From positions 37,936 to 101,935 of the forward strand of contig NZ_JAKREU010000012.1 in the NCBI RefSeq assembly GCF_022664435.1: 64,000 bases of DNA, in the 5' to 3' direction. The position numbers and the translations under genes were made by a program. Origin of the DNA: Sphingomonas panni. Lineage in GTDB: Bacteria; Pseudomonadota; Alphaproteobacteria; Sphingomonadales; Sphingomonadaceae. Shown one piece after another: positions 50,099 through 59,042 of this stretch. A model generated the notes under the pieces. The model was not told the DNA's origin and did no database searches. It saw only the letters and a list, made by a program, of their open reading frames with translations. Position 1 is the stretch's first letter, and every line of letters begins with the position of its first letter.

Positions 50099-50755
50099 AT
50101 GCGCGCCTACCCGACCGCCGCCCTGTTCACCGCGGCATTGCTCACTCCCGGCATGGCCGCGGCGCAGACCGCCGCCGGCGACTGGCTGGTGCGCGTCCGC
50201 GGCATCGTGGTGTCGCCGACGGAGAGTTCCGGTGAGGTTTCCGGCCTTCCGGGCAGCCGGGTGGGCGTGACCGACAGCGTGATGCCCGAGGTTGATTTCA
50301 CCTACATGGCGACCGACCACATCGGCGCGGAGCTGATCGTCGCCACGACGAAGCACAAGGCGACGGGGCGAGGCTCAATCGCCGCCATCGATACGGTTGC
50401 GAGTACGTGGGTGCTGCCGCCGACGCTGACCCTGCAATACCATCTCGCGCCCACCGGCAAGATCCGGCCCTATGTGGGCGCCGGCGTCAATTACACGGTC
50501 TTCTATGCCGAGAATGCCAGCGACGCACTGGAAGGCGCGCTCGGGTCGACGAAGGTGCGCATGAGCGACAGCGCCGGTTACGCACTGCAGGCGGGCGTCG
50601 ATGTCGACATCGGGCCTCGCACCTTCCTGAACGTCGACGTCAAGTACATCGACATTGACACCACGGCCCGGCTGACCACCGCCGCGGGGACGAACCGTGT
50701 GCGTGTCAGCATCGATCCGCTGGTAATCGGCGTCGGCGTCGGCATGCGCTTCTAA
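50099..50755 (+). CDS. ompW: OmpW-family outer-membrane protein
   Basis: A 218-aa protein with signal ALFTAALLTPGMAAAQTA. The mature part is an eight-stranded barrel: GDWLVRVRGIVVSPTESS, PEVDFTYMATDHIGAELIVATTKHKATG, LPPTLTLQYHLAPTGKIRPYVGAGVNYTVFY, TFLNVDVKYIDIDT and a terminal VGVGMRF with C-terminal Phe. These are standard OmpW landmarks. OmpW is induced by low oxygen in other proteobacteria under FNR control, fitting the box ahead of it. A clear terminator follows. Confidence 0.92.
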   Translation: MRAYPTAALFTAALLTPGMAAAQTAAGDWLVRVRGIVVSPTESSGEVSGLPGSRVGVTDSVMPEVDFTYMATDHIGAELIVATTKHKATGRGSIAAIDTVASTWVLPPTLTLQYHLAPTGKIRPYVGAGVNYTVFYAENASDALEGALGSTKVRMSDSAGYALQAGVDVDIGPRTFLNVDVKYIDIDTTARLTTAAGTNRVRVSIDPLVIGVGVGMRF

Positions 50756-50778
50756 CGCCCTTTCTCCGGCCGAACTCA

Positions 50779-50814
50779 GCGGCCACGCCGGTTCCCCGAC
50801 GTGGCCGCTTTTTT
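50779..50814 (+). terminator. Intrinsic terminator after ompW
   Basis: Stem GCGGCCACG/CGTGGCCGC around a 12-base loop followed by TTTTTT; 24 bp after the ompW stop. Confidence 0.9.
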
Positions 50815-50825
50815 GCGCCCGAAGA

Positions 50826-52169
50826 TCAGACTGCGCGGCTGAACCGCTGGACGTTGAGCGCCGAGTGCTCGTCGAACGCGCTAGCGACCAGGCGGGCGTA
50901 GGGCTTCCCCTCCGGGGTCAGCGCGAGCGTCGCGCCCGAGATCGTCACCAGGCCGCGCAGCACAAGATCTTCCAGCCGATCATGAGCCCTTCGGTCGAGC
51001 AGTCCACGAATGCCGAACGTCCGGTGCGCGATGTCCAGGTCCACCTGCCCGTCGCAGAGCAGCCGCTCGATCACCCAGCCGCGCGCACGATCAGTCGGCT
51101 GTAGCGTGACGCCTTTGACCCCGGCCAGCCCACCGGAGTTCACCATTTCGACATACCGACCGAGGTGCTTCCCGTTCTGTACGATGACGTTGCCCACCTG
51201 ACTGATTGCGGAAGCACCGAGGCCGATCAGGGCATCGGCGTCGTCATCCGTGAAACCCTGAAAGTTGCGCCGGAGGCGACCGGCCGCCGCGGCTTCGGCG
51301 AGCGGGTCGTCGGGCCTGGCGTAGTGGTCGAAGCCGATTGTGGCAAAACCCTGCTCCTCGAGCATCTCATGAGCCAGCAGCGACTGCGTGAAGCGAGCAT
51401 GCGCGTTCGGCAGCAGCGTGTCGTCGATCATGCGCTGGCGCGGCAGCATCCGGGGCATGTGCGCGTAGCCGAACATCGCCACACGGGAGGGTGCAAGCAA
51501 CCGCGTCCGCGCAAGCGTGCATGCGATGTCATCCAGCGTCTGGCCGGGCAGTCCGTACATGAGGTCGAGATTGATGGCGGCAACACCGGCCGCGCGCAGC
51601 TCGGCCGCGCGGAGCGCCACCTCCCGGAACGGCTGTACTCGGTTGATCTGCTGCTGGATCCGCAGGGAAAAGGTTTGGGCGCCGAGGCTGGCCCGCGTGA
51701 TACCGCAGCCGGCCAGCGTGCGGGCATAATCGGCGTCGAGACTACGCGGATCGAGTTCCGCAGCCCATTCGGCGGCAGGGTCGACCCGGAACGATCGCTG
51801 AAGCGCCGCGCAGATCCTACTGAACTCGGCTGCCGGCAGGGCATTGGGGCTGCCGCCGCCGAAGTGGACATGGGTGACGCAGCCGCGGACGAGCTGCGCT
51901 ACCGTTTCAATCTCACTTAGCAGCGCCTCGACGTACCGGGTGACCCGGCTCGCGCGGCCGACGGCACCGGTGTTGCACCCGCAGTACCAGCAGATCGTCT
52001 CGCAAAAGGGAACGTGCAGGTAGAGCGAGAGCTTTGCGTCATCGGCCAGCGCTCCCAGCGCTTGCCGTTGTTCGGAAGCTCCCACCTTCCCGCTGAACGA
52101 AACTGCGGTTGGATAGCTGGTGTAGCGTGGCACACTCAGCGCGGCGAGGTCAGCATGGTAAGCGGTCAT
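50826..52169 (-). CDS. hemN: Oxygen-independent coproporphyrinogen III oxidase
   Basis: A 447-aa radical-SAM protein; start chosen at MTAYHADLAALSVPRYTSYP because HemN proteins begin around LSVPRYTSYPTA. The 4Fe-4S motif is CETICWYCGC (C-x3-C-x2-C); HFGGGSPNALP and LDLMYGLPGQTLDDI follow, and the C-terminal HemN domain contains GLGASAISQVG. It makes protoporphyrinogen IX precursor without oxygen, allowing haem synthesis under anoxia. A perfect FNR-type palindrome lies 35 bp upstream of this start. Confidence 0.93.
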   Translation of the reverse strand: MTAYHADLAALSVPRYTSYPTAVSFSGKVGASEQRQALGALADDAKLSLYLHVPFCETICWYCGCNTGAVGRASRVTRYVEALLSEIETVAQLVRGCVTHVHFGGGSPNALPAAEFSRICAALQRSFRVDPAAEWAAELDPRSLDADYARTLAGCGITRASLGAQTFSLRIQQQINRVQPFREVALRAAELRAAGVAAINLDLMYGLPGQTLDDIACTLARTRLLAPSRVAMFGYAHMPRMLPRQRMIDDTLLPNAHARFTQSLLAHEMLEEQGFATIGFDHYARPDDPLAEAAAAGRLRRNFQGFTDDDADALIGLGASAISQVGNVIVQNGKHLGRYVEMVNSGGLAGVKGVTLQPTDRARGWVIERLLCDGQVDLDIAHRTFGIRGLLDRRAHDRLEDLVLRGLVTISGATLALTPEGKPYARLVASAFDEHSALNVQRFSRAV

Positions 52170-52203
52170 GAGCGTGCGATGACCGGCGACATTTGCCTGC
52201 GCC

Positions 52204-52217
52204 TTGACGATCGTCAA
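52204..52217. promoter_or_regulatory. Perfect FNR/FixK-type box, hemN and 35-aa peptide
   Basis: TTGAC-GATC-GTCAA, fully palindromic, in the divergent region between hemN and the 35-aa ORF. On the plus strand a TATAAT (52235-52240) follows 17 bp later, placed for an FNR-activated promoter toward the peptide. Confidence 0.75.
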
Positions 52218-52324
52218 ATGTCAGAGCCGCTACGTATAATGCCGGATCAACGCCCTTGCGGTTGGTCAACGGCAGCAGCCGAGTAGCGCGGCACCCCGTA
52301 GGCCTCGAGCAAAAGGAGGCGACG

Positions 52325-52432
52325 ATGATCCATCTTCCGAACGACTGGTTTCTGTATCTCGCGGCAGGCGCCATGGGCCTTTTTATGCTGACCATGATGT
52401 TCGTGACCGTCAGCGAACGCCGGCATCCCTGA
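52325..52432 (+). CDS. 35-aa single-span membrane peptide
   Basis: MIHLPNDWFLYLAAGAMGLF and then MLTMMFVTVSERRHP. One membrane helix of ~22 residues with a short basic tail. The ribosome site is excellent (AAAAGGAGG six bases ahead of the ATG). An FNR-type box and a TATAAT lie upstream, so it would be induced with hemN. Size and plan recall small subunits of terminal oxidases (CydX, CcoQ), but no sequence match is claimed. It is easily missed because of its length. Confidence 0.6.
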   Translation: MIHLPNDWFLYLAAGAMGLFMLTMMFVTVSERRHP

Positions 52433-52499
52433 TTGGGGCCTGGCCCACAAATGGTGATTGGCCGCGAGCCCTCCATCGGCCGGCGCTCGCGGCAGCAAC

Positions 52500-53027
52500 C
52501 TAGTGGGACGCTCCGTCGAGCGCCTGTTCCAGCGTCATTCTTGCGCCCGGCGTGTATCGGCGAGCGCCCAGATACAGGAACGCCAGCTCTTCATAGTCCA
52601 GCAAGCGCCGGCAACCATCGAACAGGCAGCGAAGCATGTAGCTGAGCATGTCCGTTCGCGAGTCGTCGACACCCTTCTCTCGGAGCATCTCGCCGACATC
52701 CTCCGCGTGCATGCCGATCGCGACCTGCTCAAGAAGGATGCGTCGCAACATACCCGCCCCGACGCGGAGCTGTTCGCCCGCGAACACGCGGTCGAGAAAC
52801 CTGCTGGTGATCTCGACATGCTTTCTGAAGCGGCTTTGGATCAGGTCGGCGATCGCACTACGCTCGTCATGGTCCGGTGCCTCCAGGAGGCGATCGGCGA
52901 GCGCTTCCACCCGGTCGCACATTTCTCTGATGTCGGCATGATCCGACAAAAGAGCTCCAACATCGACCTCGTCGATGACCTTGGACCTGCGCACGAAGGG
53001 CAGCACCTGCGAGAAAGGCTGTTCCAC
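52500..53027 (-). CDS. Hemerythrin-like (HHE) domain protein
   Basis: A 175-aa protein from the GTG at 53027, which has TGGAGG eight bases ahead; the frame is open farther but overlaps the next gene. LLSDHADIREMCDRVEALADRLLEAPDHDERSAIADLIQSRFRKHVEI is the DH...L.....L...FR.H.E plan of HHE four-helix domains, which carry di-iron or haem-related metal sites. The second half has fewer His (GMHAEDVGEM), so metal binding is uncertain. Set among oxygen-response genes, an oxygen or NO-related role is plausible. It lies 22 bp after the flavodoxin-fold gene. Confidence 0.5.
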   Translation of the reverse strand: MEQPFSQVLPFVRRSKVIDEVDVGALLSDHADIREMCDRVEALADRLLEAPDHDERSAIADLIQSRFRKHVEITSRFLDRVFAGEQLRVGAGMLRRILLEQVAIGMHAEDVGEMLREKGVDDSRTDMLSYMLRCLFDGCRRLLDYEELAFLYLGARRYTPGARMTLEQALDGASH

Positions 53028-53049
53028 GGCAAAGCCTCCAGCTTTCTGG

Positions 53050-53727
53050 TCACTGCGTCCGGCTGCTATCCTCTTGCGAACGCCGCTGCAGCGCCGCCTG
53101 AGCCTGCGCGCGGTACCGACCGTCAGCGAGCATCGCGCACGCCTTGTCCGCGGCCTGGCGCACCCGCTCCAACTGCTCCCCGGCGTAAGAGGCATCCATG
53201 TCAGGCACGACGGAGTCGATTCGAATGTGCTCGGCCTGTCCCATACCCAGTCCACGCCAGAGATAGACGTCAAACACCTCTTTCAACGACAGTACCTGCC
53301 CCTGCTCGTTGAGCCAGGGGAGCGAGGCGCCTGACGTGCTGAACGACAGAAGTGGCTTTCCTGCGACCACCGACTGCCCGGAAGCAGCCTGCAGATCGCG
53401 GAAGGTGTAGCCCGCCCCCAGTACACGCTCGACATAGCCCTTCAGCATGGCCGGCGGCAGGCCGAACCAGATCGGGTAGACGAAGACGACAATGTCGCAG
53501 CGCTCCAGATGGGCTAGTTCGGCTGCGACGTCCGCTGCAGGCGACCAGCCGGGTTCAGTCGGACGCTCGCTGGTGCGCAGCACCGGGTCGAACCCCAATG
53601 CATAGAGATCGCGGACCTCGACGCTATGGTGGTTGGCTGCAACCGCCTCCCGATAGGCATCGACGATGGCGTGGTCGAACCCTTCAGGCGTCGGGTTGGC
53701 GAGCACAACGAGGTGACGGAACATCAT
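53050..53727 (-). CDS. Flavodoxin-fold NAD(P)H:quinone oxidoreductase
   Basis: A 225-aa protein of the NQO/Flavodoxin_2 family. It begins MMFRHLVVLANPTPEGFDHA (phosphate loop for FMN/FAD), then DIVVFVYPIWFGLPPAMLKGYVERVLGAGYTF, the highly conserved central motif, and LSFSTSGASLPWL. It reduces quinones by two electrons or works in general redox defence. It precedes the HHE gene on the same strand and follows the MFS gene by 27 bp. Confidence 0.88.
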   Translation of the reverse strand: MMFRHLVVLANPTPEGFDHAIVDAYREAVAANHHSVEVRDLYALGFDPVLRTSERPTEPGWSPAADVAAELAHLERCDIVVFVYPIWFGLPPAMLKGYVERVLGAGYTFRDLQAASGQSVVAGKPLLSFSTSGASLPWLNEQGQVLSLKEVFDVYLWRGLGMGQAEHIRIDSVVPDMDASYAGEQLERVRQAADKACAMLADGRYRAQAQAALQRRSQEDSSRTQ

Positions 53728-53754
53728 GGCTTCACTCCAGTAGCGGTGGCCGGC

Positions 53755-55086
53755 TCAGGCGGCCTTGCGGCCCCAGTCACGGTTCAGCGCGAGCGCGCCC
53801 AGCGTGCAGGCGGCGCCCGACAGCAGGTACGCCCCCACGGCGATCAGCCCGAAGCGGCTGGCGAGGAACAGCGCCGCCAACGGTGCAAAGGCGGCACCGA
53901 CGAACCAGGCCGCCGTCGCGGTGGTACCTGCACCCGTGTAGCGATGCCGGGGCGAGAAGCTGCCGTTGGTCGCGCCGGACGATTGCCCGAACGACAGCCC
54001 GAGCAGGACGAAACCGAGGATCATGTAGGTCCACTCGCCCGCCGGCCCGCGATCAAGGAGCTGCGGTGCGAACCCGCTGTACGCGCCGATCATCGCCGCC
54101 GACACGCCCAGCAGCACCCGCCGGCCGATCCGGTCGGCGATGGCCCCTGAAGCCGTGACCGCAAGGAGTCCGACGGCTGCACCCACCATTTCGATGGTCA
54201 GGAAGCGGATAGCGCTGCCCCCATTCAGCACCACCCAGGAGAGCGGGAAGACGGTGACGAGGTGAAATAGCGCAAAGCTGGCGAGCGCGGCGAAGGCGCC
54301 GAGCACCACGGTGCGCCCCTCCTCCCGGAACATCTGGGTAACGGGCGAGGGCTGCAGCTCTCGGCTTTCGAACAGCTCCTGGAACTCGGGCGTCGAGATG
54401 AGCCGAAGCCGGGCGAACAGCGCGACCACGTTGATAACAAAGGCGACGAAGAAGGGATAGCGCCAGCCCCAGTCGAGGAAGTCGCTCATCTTCAACGTGT
54501 TGAGCAGGAACGCGAACACGGCCGCGGCCACGAACAGGCCGATCGGTGCGCCGAGCTGCGGGATCATGGCGAACCAGCCGCGGCGGTTGGCCGGTGCGTT
54601 CAGCGACAGGAGCGCCGGCAGCCCGTCCCATGTGCCGCCCTGCGCGATCCCCTGCCCGATCCGGAAGAGCGCGAGCAGGGCCGCAGCGATCCAGCCGACC
54701 TGCGCATGGCCAGGCAGGAACGCCATGGCCGCGGTCGAGCCGCCCAGCAGGAACATGGCCACCGTCAGCTTGACCCCTCGCCCGTGCCTCCGATCCAGCC
54801 ACAGGAACGCCATCGCGCCGAACGGGCGCGCGACAAAGGCCAGCGCGAAGATCGCGAAGGAGTAGAGCGTTCCCGTCACCGGGCTCACGTCGGGGAAGAT
54901 CAGGCTTGGGAACACCAGCACCGACGCGATCGCGTAGACGAAGAAGTCGAAGAACTCGGTCGAGCGGCCGATGATGACGCCGACGGCGATGTCGCCCGGG
55001 CGAACGTCGTGCCGTTCGGCATTGATGAGGCTGGCGTCTCGCTCAAGTGCCGTCGAGTTCGCCGGGCCCAGGGTGCTGGCTACCAT
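53755..55086 (-). CDS. MFS transporter, metabolite:H+ symporter (MHS) type
   Basis: A 443-aa protein with 12 membrane segments. VIIGRSTEFFDFFVYAIASVLVFPSLIFPD is the MHS opening, and FVARPFGAMAFLWLDRRHGRGVKLT is the MFS motif A region (G.....D..GR). The group moves organic acids or osmolytes with protons. Substrate is not evident. It diverges from cyoA across a 105-bp region holding an FNR-type box 57 bp from its start. Confidence 0.85.
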   Translation of the reverse strand: MVASTLGPANSTALERDASLINAERHDVRPGDIAVGVIIGRSTEFFDFFVYAIASVLVFPSLIFPDVSPVTGTLYSFAIFALAFVARPFGAMAFLWLDRRHGRGVKLTVAMFLLGGSTAAMAFLPGHAQVGWIAAALLALFRIGQGIAQGGTWDGLPALLSLNAPANRRGWFAMIPQLGAPIGLFVAAAVFAFLLNTLKMSDFLDWGWRYPFFVAFVINVVALFARLRLISTPEFQELFESRELQPSPVTQMFREEGRTVVLGAFAALASFALFHLVTVFPLSWVVLNGGSAIRFLTIEMVGAAVGLLAVTASGAIADRIGRRVLLGVSAAMIGAYSGFAPQLLDRGPAGEWTYMILGFVLLGLSFGQSSGATNGSFSPRHRYTGAGTTATAAWFVGAAFAPLAALFLASRFGLIAVGAYLLSGAACTLGALALNRDWGRKAA

Positions 55087-55142
55087 GCTTCCAAGTCCTT
55101 CAATCTGACGTCTTCTCGTAATCTCGGGCGACCGGCGAACCT

Positions 55143-55156
55143 TTGACTTTTGTCAA
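55143..55156. promoter_or_regulatory. FNR/FixK-type box ahead of cyoA
   Basis: TTGAC-TTTT-GTCAA, perfect 5-bp arms, 35 bp before the cyoA ATG and 56 bp before the MFS start. Confidence 0.75.
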
Positions 55157-55191
55157 AGTCGAGAGGGCGGCGTGCCGGTTAGCGGACGGGC

Positions 55192-56382
55192 ATGCTCAAG
55201 ACAGGATCCAACCTCATGCGACGCGCTCTGCGCCTGCCACAGCGTCTGGCGATGCTGGCGCTGCCGGCACTGCTCGGCGGCTGCGACATGGTGGTCATGA
55301 ACCCCACCGGCGACATCGCGGTCCAGCAGCGCGACCTGATCCTGTTCTCTACAGGCGTCATGCTGCTCATCATCGTGCCGGTCATGGTGCTGACCGTGGT
55401 GTTCGCGCGCAAGTACCGCCGCGGCAACGCGAACAAGACCTACGATCCGAGCTTCACCCACTCCACCACGCTGGAGCTGGTGATCTGGTCGTGCCCGCTG
55501 CTGATCATCATTGCGCTGAGCGCCGTGACCTGGACCAGCACGCACCTGCTCGATCCCTTCCGGCCGCTGGAGCGGATCTCGCCGGGCCGCCCGGTGCCCG
55601 CCGGCACCAAGCCGCTCGAGATCCAGGCTGTCGCGCTCGATTGGAAGTGGTTGTTCATCTATCCCGAGCAGGGCATCGCCACGGTGAACGAGCTGGCTCT
55701 GCCGGTGGACGTGCCGGTGCGCTTCTCCATCACCTCCAACGATCAGTTCAACACTTTCTACGTGCCGACGCTGGCAGGCATGATTTACGCCATGCCGGGC
55801 ATGCGCTCCGAGCTGAATGCGGTCCTGAACAAGCCGGGAACGAGCGAGGGCTACTCCGCCAACTATTCCGGCGCAGGTTACTCCAACATGCGCTTCAAGA
55901 TGCACGGGCAGTCGCCGGCAGACTTCGCACGTTGGGTGGCCGGAGTGAAGGCGCAAGGCGGCTCGCTTCCCACGGAGCGTTTCGTCGCCTTGGCGAAGCC
56001 GAGCGAGAAGGTGCCGGTGATGCGCTTCGCCGCCGTGCAGCCGCAGCTGTTCGATCGCATCGTCAACCGCTGCGTCGAGGCAGGCAAGCCGTGCATGATG
56101 GACGTGATGACGCGCGACATGGCGCGTGCCGGCGGCAACCCGCACGATCACCGCATGGGCGCCGGCATGCCGCCCGGCCGCGGCGCCGCGCCGATCATGG
56201 GTGAAAAGCCCACGCCCGCGCTCCAGAAGGCGCCCGAAGACAAGGGCTCAGGCCCGAATGTCACCAAGCCGGCGAAGCCCGGGAAGGCTCCAGGCCAGCT
56301 GAAGCCGGGCGACCAGCGCAACCGCGACCTTTCCGCCCTTCCCTCCTTCCTCCGCGGCGCCGCTGGCGCCGTGCGGGCCTGA
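55192..56382 (+). CDS. cyoA: Quinol oxidase (bo-type) subunit II
   Basis: A 396-aa lipoprotein: signal LALPALLGGCDMVVM with lipobox Cys, two membrane helices (LILFSTGVMLLIIVPVMVLTVVF and LELVIWSCPLLIIIALSAVTW), then the cupredoxin domain VALDWKWLFIYPEQGIATVNEL. The Cu-A ligands (C-x3-C, His, Met) are absent, which marks a quinol rather than cytochrome c oxidase. The C-terminus is longer than usual, with ~60 extra residues rich in Pro, Lys and Gly (MPPGRGAAP...KPAKPGKAPGQLK). First gene of cyoABCD; an FNR box precedes it. Confidence 0.93.
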   Translation: MLKTGSNLMRRALRLPQRLAMLALPALLGGCDMVVMNPTGDIAVQQRDLILFSTGVMLLIIVPVMVLTVVFARKYRRGNANKTYDPSFTHSTTLELVIWSCPLLIIIALSAVTWTSTHLLDPFRPLERISPGRPVPAGTKPLEIQAVALDWKWLFIYPEQGIATVNELALPVDVPVRFSITSNDQFNTFYVPTLAGMIYAMPGMRSELNAVLNKPGTSEGYSANYSGAGYSNMRFKMHGQSPADFARWVAGVKAQGGSLPTERFVALAKPSEKVPVMRFAAVQPQLFDRIVNRCVEAGKPCMMDVMTRDMARAGGNPHDHRMGAGMPPGRGAAPIMGEKPTPALQKAPEDKGSGPNVTKPAKPGKAPGQLKPGDQRNRDLSALPSFLRGAAGAVRA

Positions 56383-56404
56383 CCCCCGCGCGATCGGAAC
56401 CACG

Positions 56405-58405
56405 ATGAGCGACTCCATCCTCAAGACTATTTTCGGCCGGCTGACGTTTGAATCGTTCCCGATTCACGAGCCCATTCTGTTCGGCACCTTCATCGTCGTG
56501 TCGCTGCTGGGGCTCGGCATCGTCGGTGTGGTCACGCGCTATCGCCTGTGGGGCTATCTCTGGTCCGAATGGTTCACGAGCGTCGACCACAAGAAGGTCG
56601 GCATCATGTACATCATCCTAGGCATCGTCATGCTGCTGCGTGGCTTCGCCGACGCGCTGATGATGCGCGCGCAGCAGGCGATCGCGTTCGGCGCGAACGA
56701 GGGATACCTCCCGCCGCACCATTATGATCAGATCTTCACCGCGCACGGAACGATCATGATCTTCTTCGTGGCGATCCCGCTAGTGGTGGGCATCATCAAC
56801 TACGTCATGCCGCTCCAGATCGGCGCGCGCGACGTGGCCTTCCCGTTCCTCAACAATCTTAGCTTCTGGCTCACGGTCGCGGGCGCGGTGCTGGTGATGA
56901 TCTCGCTGTTCGTTGGCGAGTTCGCGCGCACCGGCTGGCTGTCCTATGCGCCGCTCGCCGGGCTGCAGTACAGTCCCGATACCGGCGTCGACTACTATCT
57001 CTGGGCGCTCCAGATCGCGGGCGTCGGAACGACGCTCAGCGCCATCAACATGGTCGCCACCGTCGTGAAGATGCGCGCGCCGGGCATGACCATGATGAAA
57101 ATGCCGGTGTTCGTCTGGACCGCGCTCTGCTCCAACGTGCTGGCGATCGCGATCTTCCCGGCGCTCACCGCCGCCTTCTTCCTGCTGATGCTCGATCGCT
57201 ACATCGGCACCGCGTTCTTCACCAACGACCTTGGCGGCGCGCCGATGATGTATTGGAACATGGTTTGGATCTGGGGCCACCCGGAGGTATACGTTCTGAT
57301 CCTGCCGGCGTTCGGCATGTATTCCGAGATCACCTCCACCTTCTCGGGCAAGCCGCTCTTCGGCTACTCGTCAATGGTCTATGCCACGGTGGTCATCACC
57401 ATCCTGTCGTACCTGGTCTGGCTGCACCACTTCTTCACCATGGGCGCGGGCCCCAGCGTCAACAGCTTCTTCGGGATCGCCACCATGGTGATCTCGATCC
57501 CGACGGGCGCCAAGGTCTTCAACTGGCTGTTCACCATGTACAAGGGAGACGTCCGCTTCGAGCTGCCGATGATGTGGGTGGTCGCCTTCATGCTGACCTT
57601 CGTCGTCGGCGGCATGACCGGCGTGCTGCTGGCGATCCCGCCCGCCGACTTCGTCTTCCACAACTCGCTGTTCCTGGTCGCGCACTTCCACAACACGATC
57701 ATCGGCGGCGTGGTATTCGGCCTGTTCGCGGCGATGGTGTACTGGTTCCCCAAGGCGTTCGGCTTCAAGCTCGACGAGTTCTGGGGCAAGGTCGCCTTCT
57801 GGGGCTGGGTGATCGGTTACTGGGTCGCCTGGACGCCGATCTACATTGTCGGCCTGATGGGCGAGCCGCGCCGGGTCAACCACTTCGACGACCCCAGTAT
57901 CCAGCCCTACTTCGTGATCGCGGCGATCGGCGCGCTCATCATCCTGGTCGGCATCCTCGGCTTCGTCATGAGCATCCTCGTCGGGTTCCTGAAGCGCGAG
58001 CAGCTCCGCGACACGACCGGCGATCCGTGGAACGGCCGGACGTTGGAATGGTCGACCAGCTCGCCTCCGCCGGCCTACAACTTCGCGATCACGCCGGTGG
58101 TCCACGCGCTCGACGCCTGGCACGACATGAAGGCACGCGGGTACGAGCGGCCCCGTGACGGCTTCCGGCCGGTCCACATGCCGCGCAACACTGGCACGGG
58201 CGTCATCCTCTCCGGCCTCGCTCTGGCGCTCGGCTTCGGCATGGTCTGGTACATGTGGTGGCTCGCCGCGCTCAGCTTCGCCGGCCTGCTGGCGGTCGCC
58301 ATCGGCCACACCTTCAATCTCAATCGCGATTACTTCATCCCCGCGGACGAGGTGTCCCGCACAGAAAGCCAGCGGCAGCAGCTGCTGCTCGGCGCCGGAG
58401 CCTGA
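56405..58405 (+). CDS. cyoB: Quinol oxidase subunit I
   Basis: A 666-aa haem-copper oxidase. Haem and Cu-B ligands are all visible: FTAHGTIMIF (low-spin haem His), WGHPEVYVLILP (Cu-B His and cross-linked Tyr), WLHHFFTMG (Cu-B His pair) and VAHFHNTIIGG (haem ligands). K- and D-channel regions are conserved. It reduces oxygen to water with quinol electrons and pumps protons across the inner membrane. 22 bp after cyoA. Confidence 0.96.
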   Translation: MSDSILKTIFGRLTFESFPIHEPILFGTFIVVSLLGLGIVGVVTRYRLWGYLWSEWFTSVDHKKVGIMYIILGIVMLLRGFADALMMRAQQAIAFGANEGYLPPHHYDQIFTAHGTIMIFFVAIPLVVGIINYVMPLQIGARDVAFPFLNNLSFWLTVAGAVLVMISLFVGEFARTGWLSYAPLAGLQYSPDTGVDYYLWALQIAGVGTTLSAINMVATVVKMRAPGMTMMKMPVFVWTALCSNVLAIAIFPALTAAFFLLMLDRYIGTAFFTNDLGGAPMMYWNMVWIWGHPEVYVLILPAFGMYSEITSTFSGKPLFGYSSMVYATVVITILSYLVWLHHFFTMGAGPSVNSFFGIATMVISIPTGAKVFNWLFTMYKGDVRFELPMMWVVAFMLTFVVGGMTGVLLAIPPADFVFHNSLFLVAHFHNTIIGGVVFGLFAAMVYWFPKAFGFKLDEFWGKVAFWGWVIGYWVAWTPIYIVGLMGEPRRVNHFDDPSIQPYFVIAAIGALIILVGILGFVMSILVGFLKREQLRDTTGDPWNGRTLEWSTSSPPPAYNFAITPVVHALDAWHDMKARGYERPRDGFRPVHMPRNTGTGVILSGLALALGFGMVWYMWWLAALSFAGLLAVAIGHTFNLNRDYFIPADEVSRTESQRQQLLLGAGA

Positions 58406-58406
58406 C

Positions 58407-59042
58407 ATGACGGACCACGCACTCGACCCTCGCGCGGCCAGCCCGACCTGGCACCTTGCCGAGCAGGAGGACCATGATCACGGCGGAGGCGGCGCCACGA
58501 TCCTGGGCTTCTGGATCTACCTGATGAGCGATGCGCTCATCTTCGCCTCGCTGTTCGCGATGTTCGGCGTGGTGAGCACCAGCTATGCCGGCGGTCCGAT
58601 CCCGCGCGAGATCTTCGACCTTAAGCTCGTCGCGCTCAACACCGCGCTGCTGCTTGCCTCCTCCATCACCTTCGGCGAAGCCATGCCGCACATGGAGGCC
58701 GGCCGGGTCGGGCAGACCCGGGCGTGGCTGGCGATCACGGGGCTGCTCGGCCTCGCCTTCCTCGGCATCGAGCTTTACGAGTTCGGGCAGCTGATCGCCG
58801 AAGGCGCGAGCCCGCAGCGCAGCGCCTTCCTATCGGCCTTCTTCACGCTGGTGGGCACGCACGGCGCCCACGTCGCGGTAGGCCTGATCTGGCTCACAGT
58901 CATGCTGATCCAGCTCGGGCAGCACGGCCTGTCGCTGCCGATGAAGCGGCGGCTGATCTGCCTGTCGATGTTCTGGCACTTCCTGGACATCATCTGGATC
59001 GGCGTTTTCACCTTCGTGTACCTGTATGGAGTGATCCGTTGA
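58407..59042 (+). CDS. cyoC: Quinol oxidase subunit III
   Basis: A 211-aa protein starting MTDHALDPRAASPTWHLAEQ, a His-rich N-terminal loop (EDHDHGGGG), then five membrane helices with GFWIYLMSDALIFASLFAMF, FEAM-like FGEAMPHMEAGR and AFFTLVGTHGAHVAVGLIWL, HFLDIIWIGVFTFVYLYG. These are the CyoC/CoxC landmarks. Start 1 bp after the cyoB stop; end overlaps the cyoD start. Confidence 0.95.
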   Translation: MTDHALDPRAASPTWHLAEQEDHDHGGGGATILGFWIYLMSDALIFASLFAMFGVVSTSYAGGPIPREIFDLKLVALNTALLLASSITFGEAMPHMEAGRVGQTRAWLAITGLLGLAFLGIELYEFGQLIAEGASPQRSAFLSAFFTLVGTHGAHVAVGLIWLTVMLIQLGQHGLSLPMKRRLICLSMFWHFLDIIWIGVFTFVYLYGVIR

